Positions 9,299 to 16,858 of a stretch of 64,000 nt of DNA are shown piece by piece (the first letter of the stretch is position 1; each line of letters opens with the position of its first letter). Source of the DNA: Amycolatopsis sulphurea (GTDB lineage: Bacteria; Actinomycetota; Actinomycetes; Mycobacteriales; Pseudonocardiaceae); assembly GCF_002564045.1 (NCBI RefSeq), contig NZ_PDJK01000002.1:3286001-3350000 (forward strand), written 5' to 3'. The translations under genes were made by a program, and so were the position numbers. Under the pieces are notes generated by a model. That model was given only the letters and a program-made list of their open reading frames with translations, did not search any database and was not told the origin of the DNA.

Positions 9299-9617
9299 GG
9301 TTTCGGCCTCGCCTGGAAGGATGTCGTCGTGCCCAAGCCCTACCCCCCGCGAGTTCCGTGACGACGTCGTTGCCGTGGCCCGTCGCGGCGAGACGCCGTT
9401 GAAGCAGGTTGCGAAGGATTTCGGGATCTCCGAGTCGTGCCTGGCCAACTGGCTGCGCGCCGCTGATGTCGAGGACGGCGCCCGGTCCGGAGTGACCCGC
9501 GAGGAGTCCGCCGAGCTGCGCGAGTTGCGTAAGCGCAACCGGCTGCTGGAGCAGGAGAACGAGGTCCTGCGCAAGGCCGCGGCCTACCTGGCGCAGGGCA
9601 ATCTGCCGGGAAAATAG
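9291..9617 (+). CDS. IS3-family OrfA (HTH and leucine-zipper protein)
   Basis: OrfA (up to 108 residues) supplies the DNA-binding part of the transposase. The helix-turn-helix is around LKQVAKDFGISESCLANWL, and a coiled-coil follows (ELRELRKRNRLLEQENEVLR). Family members usually begin at a GTG here at 9330 reading PKPYPREFRDD, but a run of six C (about 9345-9350) puts that GTG out of frame. Only ATG codons at 9291 or 9321 open the frame, so one base has been gained, or the run is a sequencing error. The end GGAAAATAG (9609-9617) is a candidate -1 slip site leading into OrfB. Confidence 0.85.
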   Translation: MCEVSASPGRMSSCPSPTPREFRDDVVAVARRGETPLKQVAKDFGISESCLANWLRAADVEDGARSGVTREESAELRELRKRNRLLEQENEVLRKAAAYLAQGNLPGK

Positions 9618-9658
9618 CGTTCCCGCTCGTCCGTGACCTGGCCGCGGCCGGCGCCCCT

Positions 9659-10489
9659 GTGCGGGTGCCGGTCGCGGTGACGTGCCGGGTGCTGGGGATC
9701 TCCCGGCAGGCCTACTACCAGTGGTGTTCGGCCCCGTTCTGCCAGCGGGACTGGGATGACGCGCATCTGATCAACGCCGCGCTCGAGATCCACGCCGACG
9801 ACCCGGGCGATGGGTACCGGTTCATCGCCGACGAACTCGCCCGGCAGGGCTTCAGCGCCTCGGAGAACCGGGTGTGGCGGATCTGCTCGATGCAGCAGAT
9901 CTTCTCGCTGCACGCCAGGAAGAAAGGCCGTAACGCGAAGGCGGAGCCGCCGGTGCATGACGACCTGGTTCGCCGGAACTTCACCGCGACGGCACCGAAC
10001 GCGACGTGGCTGACCGACATCACCGAGCATCCCACCGGCGAGGGCAAGCTCTACCTGTGTGCGGTCAAGGACTGCTACTCCAACAAGATCGTCGGATACT
10101 CGATCGCCTCGCACATGCGGGCTTCGCTCGCCGTTGCTGCGTTGCGTAACGCGATCGCGCTGCGAGACCCGCGCGGCACCGTCGTCCACTCCGACCGCGG
10201 AGCCCAATTCCGATCCGGCGCCTACCGGCGCCTGCTGCGCGTTCACGGGCTGACCGGGTCGATGGGGCGGGTCGGCGCCTGTGGTGACAACGCCGCGATG
10301 GAATCGTTCTTCTCGTTGCTGCAAAAGAACGTTCTCGACACCCGCCGGTGGCACACCCGCGAGGAACTCCGGCTGGCGATCGTGTCCTGGATCGAGACGA
10401 AATACCACCGCAAACGCCGTCAACGGGGGCTGGGCAAGCTCACCCCGGTCGAGTTTGAGACCATCTACACGGCCGCAGCTGCGGCCTGA
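9659..10489 (+). CDS. IS3-family OrfB (DDE integrase domain)
   Basis: OrfB is the catalytic half of the IS3 transposase. It has the rve integrase core with the DDE residues visible in TWLTDITEHP, VVHSDRGAQF and AAMESFFSLLQKN. The C-terminal YHRKRRQRGLGKLTPVEFE is typical. The frame is open from 9614, so the protein is most likely made as an OrfAB fusion by -1 frameshifting on AAAA at 9611-9614. GTG at 9659 would give OrfB alone. All three catalytic acids are present, so the element may still be active if OrfA can be made. Confidence 0.92.
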   Translation: MRVPVAVTCRVLGISRQAYYQWCSAPFCQRDWDDAHLINAALEIHADDPGDGYRFIADELARQGFSASENRVWRICSMQQIFSLHARKKGRNAKAEPPVHDDLVRRNFTATAPNATWLTDITEHPTGEGKLYLCAVKDCYSNKIVGYSIASHMRASLAVAALRNAIALRDPRGTVVHSDRGAQFRSGAYRRLLRVHGLTGSMGRVGACGDNAAMESFFSLLQKNVLDTRRWHTREELRLAIVSWIETKYHRKRRQRGLGKLTPVEFETIYTAAAAA

Positions 10490-10764
10490 AACAGTCAGCC
10501 CTCGGTGTCAACCGAAGTCTGGGCAGACCCCTGACCTGACCACCGCCCCAACAGGCCCGACCGGAGACCAACGTGGACATGCTGGGCAGACCAGCAAAAC
10601 AATCCTGCCCAGCCCACCCACCAACACAACCAACGATCAACAACCCAGAAAGAAGATCAACCCACAAACCCACTCCACGGATCCAGGCTAAGAACCTCCC
10701 TCCGAGTTCATCCCAGCTGAGCTGGGGATACAACGAAGCGCCTCACGGCGCACACCGAACGTGC

Positions 10765-11485
10765 CGTGAAGTAGGCCGCCGGCGAGGTGCCCCGTGGGTC
10801 CTTTTCCGACGACCCCTTCCCAAACTGCTCGTGCGACTTTCACCGCAAGCAGCTTTCCAGTGTCAAACCCAACCGGCTGCGGCTGGTTGGCCATTGGGGC
10901 AGCCCGGCGTTTCGCATCTCGCGGACCATGACTGTCCTAAACGGACCTTGACACCTGTGCGACTTCGCCCTGTGTCCGGCTCTCCCGAACTCCCCGGCCG
11001 GTCGTGACTCCGGCGACTACTATTCGCACTCCGTGACCATGGGGTTCGCACCCTGTAGGCCATCCCGAATTCCCCCATGCGCCAGACGTATCGAGTGTGA
11101 CGTAGGCGGCCCCGGCCGTCTCCTTGAGCGAGCTCGTTGCTCGCCGCCCACCGACCGGAAGGGTTGAGACGGGAAAACGGGAACCGTCCGATGCCGGTGG
11201 CTGCGACCTCAGGCGTCGTGTCGCAGGATGTGCCCTTCATCGCTGAAGACTGGGCTTGAAGCAGTATGGCTTTCGCCGTATCACACGGGCCTTGCACGGC
11301 AGCGCCTTCGACGCCTTCTCGACCTCCGTACTTTCCCGCCATGCTCTTGTCCCATCGCGGTTTCCCGTCCAGGTAAGGCGGGTGGCCCCGAGGTCACCTC
11401 CTTCCGAACCTCGGCCCCCTGTGGGGGCGATCTGGCGCCGAGTTAGACGGCGCACCGCTTTCCGGGCATCTCGGCTCTCCAGTGA
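10765..11485 (-). ncRNA. Group II intron RNA remnants with two domain V-like hairpins
   Basis: On the minus strand a clear domain V lies at about 10822-10856: AGCTGCTTGCGGTGAAAG followed by TCGCACGAGCAGTTTGG. It has the AGC triad, a GAAA-type cap and the CG bulge. A domain VI-like tail ends in GGCCTACTTCAC. A second, more degenerate domain V-like hairpin directly follows the stop of the maturase fragment (about 11430-11484, with GAGAGCCGAGATGCCC). I read the block as remains of two group II introns lying end to end. No full 5' intron half is seen. Confidence 0.6.
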
Positions 11486-11808
11486 TCACGCCGTGAACGT
11501 GCTGGCCGATCTGATCCCGTGGATGTGGTCGTGGCAGTCGGCGCAGACCACCAGGGTCTTGCGGCGCCGTCTGACCATGACCGTCGCCCATGGGGGTGGA
11601 GCGGACGCGTCGAGCTCGGCGAGTGTCCGGACGTGGTGAACCTGCATTTCGCCGGTTCGCTCGCAGAGTTCGCACCTTGCCGTGGAGAGCCGGCCGATCA
11701 GCTCTCTGCGGGGGTAGGTGATGCGTTGGGGCAGTTGGTCGTTGATGACTGCCTTTTTCTGCCGTATGAGTGGAATGCCACCAAACCGTGCGACCAGTGG
11801 TTTGCTCT
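11486..11808 (-). pseudogene. Group II intron maturase, C-terminal HNH fragment
   Basis: The frame reads SKPLVARFGGIPL, then ELIGRLSTARCELCERTG, MQVHHVRTLAELD and RRRKTLVVCADCHDHIHG. This is the C-terminal part of a group II intron reverse transcriptase with its HNH endonuclease domain (CxxC, VHH, CxxCH). The reverse transcriptase and most of the maturase X domain are missing. The left part of the protease-like gene copy 2 is joined directly to it at about 11808, so the 5' half of the intron was lost or never inserted. Confidence 0.85.
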
Positions 11809-12119
11809 GGCGGGGCGCACACGGTGAGCGGCCCGCGTCCGCCCGCCGCAGCGGTGACGAGCGCTCCGACGCCGGCAAACCAGCCGAACTCACGGCCGTT
11901 GAGCCAGGCATGCAACCGGGCAGGGTGTGCCCACTCCGTGGGGCCGAAGCCGAGTACTTGGCCCGGCTCGGATCCGGCTGGCCCCGCGGGATCGTCGCCT
12001 TCCAGCGGGGGCAGCGCCGACGTGAATGGGCGCAGCACCGGTAGCTCGTCACCGCCGTCCAGAACCTCGGCGACGGCATCGCCATACTCCTCGACGGTTC
12101 CGACGGTGATGGTCCGCAC
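11809..12119 (-). pseudogene. Caspase/CHAT-like protease gene, copy 2, N-terminal fragment
   Basis: This roughly 104-codon fragment matches the N terminus of the protein at 4532-6694. ITVGTVEEYGDAVAEVL aligns with ITMVDSTEEYTKAVAAVL, and GRGPLTVCAPPE aligns with GRDPLTVCAPPE. GTG at 12119 has GGAAGG upstream and confirms the start chosen for copy 1. The gene is cut at CAPPE by the group II intron remnant. Neither the catalytic part nor an arginyl-tRNA synthetase copy follows. Confidence 0.85.
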
Positions 12120-12207
12120 CGGTAACCCTTCCGTGTCGTCGACTCACCTCACAGTAGGACAGCGAGCATCCACAGTGCTGCCATGCGTCCGGAATCGCGT
12201 ACGTGAT

Positions 12208-13410
12208 TCACCGAATGACCTTGGCGCCCAACGCTTCCAGCCTGCGTGCTTCACCGAGCGACTGCAGCTGGGTGGCGCGGTGTAGTAGGTGGCCATCCGG
12301 TCCGTCGAAGCGTAGGTGGCCATAGAGGGACAGCAGCGTGGCGCCGCGGGCCCGCTTCGCCTCGTAGGTCGACATGCCGAAGAAGATCCGCCGCACCCCA
12401 TGGTCCGCAGCCCACGCCGGGACATCGTGGAACATCAGCGCAAAGTAGCAGCCTCCGTCCAGCGCATCGTAGTCGAACCCGGCCGACCGCGCGAACAGCT
12501 CGTCGCGGTCCTTGTCGTAGAGGCAGAGCGTGTACCCGAGCAGCTGGCCTTCGCGCACGGCGCTCAGCACGATTACGGCGTCGCCCACCGTCTCGCGGAT
12601 GCGGTAGAACTCCTCGCGAACCGGTCCGACCTCGCCGGACATGCCGTGCTTGGCGCGCTGCCTGGCTTGCAATAGGATCAGGTCCTCGGTCATGGACGAC
12701 GGCCCGGTGCGCACCTCCGTGTGCAGCCCCTGTTCAACGCACTGTCGCTTCTCCGCGCGCAGGCGGTACCGGCGGCGGCGGGGCAACGCGGCGAAGTACT
12801 CCTCCTGCCCGGAGACCACCGGGATGTCCATCGCGGTCTCGGCGCCGAGCACGACTCGGGTGTGGCCAAGTTCCGCCGCCGGCTCCCGCAGCGTGCCGTC
12901 GTCCTCGAGGTGCAGGATCGCGTGGCTGCGGCAGCCCAACTCGGCCGCGGCGTCGGCCACGAGGCCGGGCAACGCGGCATGCACCTCCGCCCGAGATACT
13001 GGTGACTCCAGCGCCATCGCGACGCCGTCACTTGCTCCGCGCACGGTCAGCGAGATTGTTGGGTATTGGGCGGCCCGCGCGCCGGCAAGCCGCGACCGCA
13101 GTGCGTCGTACTCGGCGTGTTCGGACTCGGTCAACCGCCACTCGTCGCCAAAGGCCACCTCGTCCCCGGCGATCGCGGGCGCCTTCGCAAAAAATGCCCC
13201 CCGGTCGGCGGTGCCGTACAGCAGTGGCGCGGTCGCGCACAGCGTGCCCGCGGAATCCGCAATGAGCAGGTAACGCAGATCCGGGCCGTGTGTCCGCGCC
13301 ATGAAATGCGACCACGGCGGGTCACCCCACCACCGGTCTGCCTTTGTCCGGATAGTCGGAACCTCCGCGTGGGACACGACACGGTAGGTAAGTGAATTGA
13401 TCTGTCCCAT
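12208..13410 (-). CDS. FemAB/GNAT-superfamily acyltransferase-like protein, copy 2 (intact)
   Basis: This 400-residue protein resembles the FemAB and DUF482-type branch of the GNAT superfamily, double-GNAT proteins that move aminoacyl or acyl groups. Some of these use aminoacyl-tRNA as donor. The best evidence is the C-terminal block GGCYFALMFHDVPAWAADHG, VRRIFFGMSTYEAKRARG, with upstream YFAALPRRRRYRLR and GYTLCLYDKDRDELFARS. There is no membrane segment. It precedes the protease-like gene copy 2 by 88 bases, in the same order as copy 1. Its pairing with an ArgRS suggests arginyl transfer, which is inference. Confidence 0.65.
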   Translation of the reverse strand: MGQINSLTYRVVSHAEVPTIRTKADRWWGDPPWSHFMARTHGPDLRYLLIADSAGTLCATAPLLYGTADRGAFFAKAPAIAGDEVAFGDEWRLTESEHAEYDALRSRLAGARAAQYPTISLTVRGASDGVAMALESPVSRAEVHAALPGLVADAAAELGCRSHAILHLEDDGTLREPAAELGHTRVVLGAETAMDIPVVSGQEEYFAALPRRRRYRLRAEKRQCVEQGLHTEVRTGPSSMTEDLILLQARQRAKHGMSGEVGPVREEFYRIRETVGDAVIVLSAVREGQLLGYTLCLYDKDRDELFARSAGFDYDALDGGCYFALMFHDVPAWAADHGVRRIFFGMSTYEAKRARGATLLSLYGHLRFDGPDGHLLHRATQLQSLGEARRLEALGAKVIR

Positions 13411-14502
13411 CCCCTGTTACCTTTTCATAGTTACCGATCAGGAAGCTATGTCACCAGGTCCGGCCTGGCTTACGCCCGAGTCACGCGGCACTGTGCGCCA
13501 TCGCCGATCTCTAGCCGGGCCACGCGAACTAACGCCAGGGACGCCTTCATCATTGCTGGCGCCGCAATGCTTCCCGCAATACACGCTGCGACCGTTCGAC
13601 CTTGGTGACAAGGCGCTCGCCGAATCGGGGTGTTAGTCGGGTTCGACGACCTAGCCGGCGAGGCAAGCTCATCAGCAACTGCATCCGCAGCCTCACCGCC
13701 ACCCACCTCGCCTCGAGTGGCCGTCGGACCGAAGTCAGCCACCCAGCCGTGCCGGAGATCCTGGTCCGCCGCAGCGGATTAGCCGTAATCTTCACAGCGG
13801 ACCACAAACCCACCGCGATCGCCAAAACCCACACATCTCGCGTGGGCGACAAAACTGGTCGAAGCGACCATGGCCCCCCGGCGACCAAACCATCCCAGAT
13901 GCCGCAGCCGCTAACACCGTCCTGCCGAGGTCAGCCGAAAGCCTCAAACCGTTCTCCAGCAACACTAACATCGCCAGCCAATCACGCGGGGATGCTCGAT
14001 GCGCACCCTCTCAATGGATCCTGAACCTCCACGCCCGGCATCGAAGTTAGGACCGTCACCCACGTTCTCCTCGAGATTGGTGACTCCTCGAAAATTCGCC
14101 AGTTTCGGACATCTGGCTGCCTACGCTGACACAGCACCTGTCACTCGTAGTTCCGGCACCGGCATCAAGGGCGAGCACCCGACCGGACCAGCAACTCAAA
14201 CGCGCGTTCTTCCTCGCGGCCTTCGCCGCCCTGTCCGACTCTGAAGGCAGCACCTACCACGCCAGCAGAGGGCTGAGAGAAGACCTACAACACAGCCCCC
14301 TTTGCCTCGTCCGACGCTGCTGCGACGTTCCTCTAGACCAAGCACAAACCGCACTCACCATCGCCCCGTTACCCCCGAACTCGCGCATGTTCCCCCTGCG
14401 GCTTGACAACCACGTACGAGCACCTCTCCCTTAGCGCCAGGGTACGCCAACGTAGTCATGGAGCATTGTGTGCTGGAACACATCACCGTTAGGATGACAC
14501 TC
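13411..14502. other. Intergenic stretch, no gene recognised
   Basis: About 1.1 kb without a reading frame that looks like a protein. The open frames are Arg/Ser/Pro-rich, as expected for non-coding frames in GC-rich DNA. The 5' region of the acyltransferase gene, and so its promoter, must lie at the left edge. The right edge leads into the tRNA-like gene. Decayed gene remains are possible but I cannot name any. Confidence 0.5.
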
Positions 14503-14587
14503 GCCGGGGTGGCGGAATTGGAAGACGCACCCGCAAACTAGGCGGGCGGACCACGGTCCACTGGGGGTTCGAATCCCTCACCCGGCG
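14503..14587 (+). tRNA. Class II tRNA-like gene (Leu-type body) with abnormal anticodon loop
   Basis: The cloverleaf folds well. The acceptor is GCCGGGG/ACCCGGC with one G-A mismatch, the D arm GCG/CGC has TTGG in the loop, and the anticodon stem CCCGC/GCGGG is perfect. The long variable arm is GGACC/GGTCC, the T stem GGGGG/CCCTC, and the T loop TTCGAAT. The body resembles tRNA-Leu, but the discriminator is G. The seven-base anticodon loop AAACTAG has A instead of U at position 33 and puts ACT at 34-36. CCA is not encoded. It may be a decayed or repurposed tRNA, or an integration site. Confidence 0.6.
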
Positions 14588-14863
14588 CTGCTCCGACCAG
14601 CTGGTCCCCACCTCGATGCGGCGGGACAACTTGCGCCGCCCGAGCAGCGTGCCGCGACCGGACTCCCCGGGGCAGCTCACCGGGCCGCTGACTGTCCATC
14701 GCCGGCGTCACCGAGCTCTCGCCAGTTCCGTCGTCGTGCGCGGCTCGGCGACCAGCAGCAGGAGCTGACCCTCGTCGAGGGCGAGCGGTTGCCGCGACGC
14801 CCAGCCGGCGGGTGTCAACGGTCAAGTGGATCTACATGCTTGGCAGTCTGAGGAGAACCCGGT

Positions 14864-16225
14864 ATGGTCCCGCCCATGTCCATTCCAGGGGGAGGACGGA
14901 CGGGATTCTTGCGGGGCACCGTCACGTCTGCGTTGACCGAAATCCGCGGGACCATAAACGCGAAAGACAAGGCCACCCGAGTCCTCACGTGGGCCACGGC
15001 GACCACGAGTCTGGGCACTGGCCTGTTCTACGCGGTGAGCGCAATCTTCTTTTCCGAGGTAATCGGCCTGTCCGCGGTGGAAATCGGCATCGGCCTGGCT
15101 TTCGCCGGAATAGCGGGCGTTCTGGGCGCCCTGGCCGGCGGGTATGCCGCCGCCCACGCCGGCAGTAGGCGGACCCTGACAGTCGCGCAGGTCTTCCTGG
15201 GGGTCTTGGTCGCCTGCTCCACCCTCGTGACGAGCTTCGTCACCTTCGCCGCCCTGGCGACGGCCATCTCGTTCGTACGGTACATCTGCACGACAGCTCG
15301 AGCTGCACTGATCGCCGATGCCTACACCGGTCCCGACCGGGTGAGCATCCGCGCCCGCCTGCGGGTAGTCACGAACGCGACGACGGGCATCGGCGCTCTC
15401 CTGGGCGGCGTCGCGCTGGCCGTCGGCACCCCAGTGTCCTTCACTGCAGCCGTGGTGAGCGTGGGTGCTATCACCATCGTCAGCGGCCTATCCCTGACGT
15501 CCGCACAAGCCCGCGCCAAACTGACCGACCCCATACGCGTCGCGGCCGCCGACATCGAGCACACCCACACCACACCGCCACCGAGGAAGCCACGCTCCCC
15601 ATTCACCGACCCGCGGTACCTCGCGGTGGCATTCTTGGTCGGCGTCAACGCGACGTACTTCGCACTACTGGAGATGGGCGTGCCGCTTTGGATCACAGGC
15701 CATACCACCGCCCCCGGCGTCACCGTGTCCTTGGTCCTCGTCATCAACACGATCGTCGTCATCCTCACCCAGGTAGCCGCCTCCCGCGGCACCCACGACG
15801 TCCGCCTGGCCGGCTGGGCCGCCTTGCGCGGCACCACACTGATCGCCATCTCATGCGTGGCCTTCGCAGTCGCAGGCCTGGCTGGGACCGTGATCGCCAC
15901 CAGCGTGCTACTCATGGCCGCGCTGGTCATGTCGACGGGCGAGTCGTACGGCGAAGCGGGCGCCTGGGGCCTGACCTTCGAACTGGCCGACCCGCACAAC
16001 CAGGCCCGCTACCAGGGTGTCGCCGAGATGGCCTACGCTGCGGGCAACACCCTCGGCCCGTTGCTGATCTCCGCCACCGCACTGGCCCACGGCACGTGGG
16101 GCTGGCTCCTCCTTGCCGCGATCTTCGTCCTCTCCGGCATTGGTCTCCGTGCACTCGCCAGCCGCGGCCCATGCCGGCAGACCGAGCCGCCCCTGGAACT
16201 CTCGGCGGCCACCAATAAGTCGTGA
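14864..16225 (+). CDS. MFS-type transporter
   Basis: This 453-residue integral membrane protein is a probable major facilitator superfamily exporter. It has about 12 hydrophobic segments in two halves, split by a charged loop near residues 225-245 (IEHTHTTPPPRKPRSP). The loop after TM2 (GYAAAHAGSRRTLT) fits the MFS motif A region (GxxxD/RxGRR). ATG at 14864 is preceded by AGGAG at 8 bases. Substrate unknown; the nearest biosynthesis-like genes are the acyltransferase/protease cassette, so product export is possible. No partner gene is in operon with it. Confidence 0.85.
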   Translation: MVPPMSIPGGGRTGFLRGTVTSALTEIRGTINAKDKATRVLTWATATTSLGTGLFYAVSAIFFSEVIGLSAVEIGIGLAFAGIAGVLGALAGGYAAAHAGSRRTLTVAQVFLGVLVACSTLVTSFVTFAALATAISFVRYICTTARAALIADAYTGPDRVSIRARLRVVTNATTGIGALLGGVALAVGTPVSFTAAVVSVGAITIVSGLSLTSAQARAKLTDPIRVAAADIEHTHTTPPPRKPRSPFTDPRYLAVAFLVGVNATYFALLEMGVPLWITGHTTAPGVTVSLVLVINTIVVILTQVAASRGTHDVRLAGWAALRGTTLIAISCVAFAVAGLAGTVIATSVLLMAALVMSTGESYGEAGAWGLTFELADPHNQARYQGVAEMAYAAGNTLGPLLISATALAHGTWGWLLLAAIFVLSGIGLRALASRGPCRQTEPPLELSAATNKS

Positions 16226-16383
16226 CTACCGCGGCCCCGGTCGTCATGGCTGTAGTGGCTGATCAGGCCGGTGACGATCCAGCAGATCAGTGTGTGCGCG
16301 GGCTGTTTCGTTCGGCCCGGCGACGGTTCCATGCCGGTAGGTCCAGCCGATCCTCGTGCGCGCGGCGATACTCGCGGATGCCC

Positions 16384-16858
16384 TAATAGCTGCACGCCGT
16401 CTCATCGAACACTACCTGCTTCGACGCGCGGGCGCCCGTGAGTGTCTCGCGTGGGGATGCCGCGTTCTCGTAGCTTGTTGAGCACGGTGGTGTGGTTGAC
16501 GCCCAGGTGGTCGCCGACTCGGGCCAGGGACCAGCCGAGGTTGTAGAGGTGGTGGCATCGTCGATCTGCTCAGGCGACAGGCCGCGGCGGCGTATCGGCA
16601 CGCCGTGGCGGTGGAGGATGGTGCTGACCGTTCGTCGTTCGATGCCGAACCGGTCACCGAGTTCGTATACCGTCGCGCCGGACTGATAGCCGGCGATCAG
16701 CTGCTGGACTTGCTCGTCGCTGAGTTGCCGGGCTCGTCGGGGGCAGTCCCGCTTGGTCGGCGCCGGTTCGGGTCGATCGAGGCCGGGGAGCTTCTCGCGG
16801 AGCTTTTCTAGGGCCCTGACCTGGTCTTTCGGGTTGTAATAAGCTCCCCAAGGTCCAC
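16384..16858 (-). pseudogene. Double-HTH protein gene, copy at 16.4 kb (frameshifted)
   Basis: This matches the intact genes at 41288-41728 and 60691-61149. The central segment SGATVYELGDRFGIERRTV and RRRGLSPEQIDDA is in frame. The region around the GTG start (16858) is one base short (four G before AG instead of five), and a second shift follows DDA. Homology with the 60.7 kb locus continues past the end of the gene into the first bases of the DUF2637 gene (to about 16384). It therefore comes from the same HTH-DUF2637 locus type. Confidence 0.8.

Larger units (their letters stand above)
9279..10516 (+). mobile_element. IS3-family insertion sequence nested in the IS1380 element
   Basis: The ends carry GGTTGACACC (from 9279) and its reverse complement GGTGTCAACC (10504-10513). 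GTCT flanks both sides (9275-9278 and 10517-10520) and reads as a 4-base target duplication. Removing the element restores the last codons and the stop of the IS1380 transposase, which proves the order of insertion. The element has the two-frame orfA/orfB layout. Confidence 0.85.
7753..10692 (+). mobile_element. IS1380-family insertion sequence carrying a nested IS3 element
   Basis: Terminal inverted repeats CTTAGCCTGGATCCGTGG match perfectly at the left end (from 7753) and, in reverse complement, at the right end (to 10692). The left end interrupts the acyltransferase gene. No clear target duplication is seen, and the sequence right of the element does not continue the acyltransferase, so a deletion or rearrangement followed insertion. 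The element contains one transposase gene plus an IS3-family element inserted in the last codons of that gene. Confidence 0.85.

Noticed and set aside
7753..13410. A composite transposon formed by the IS elements carrying the acyltransferase copy.
   Set aside because: The IS3 is nested within the IS1380 element, and there is no second copy of either IS on the other side of the cassette.
13602..14024. A 140-residue + strand frame in the 13.4-14.5 kb gap.
   Set aside because: Its composition (Arg/Ser/Thr/Pro-rich, no recognisable domain) is that of a non-coding frame in GC-rich DNA, and it has no ribosome site.
14534..14542. Reading the tRNA-like gene as a UAG-anticodon (amber-type or Leu-UAG) tRNA because CTAG lies in the loop.
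   Set aside because: The perfect 5-bp anticodon stem fixes a seven-base loop AAACTAG. TAG would sit one to two positions too far 3', so this register is not supported.
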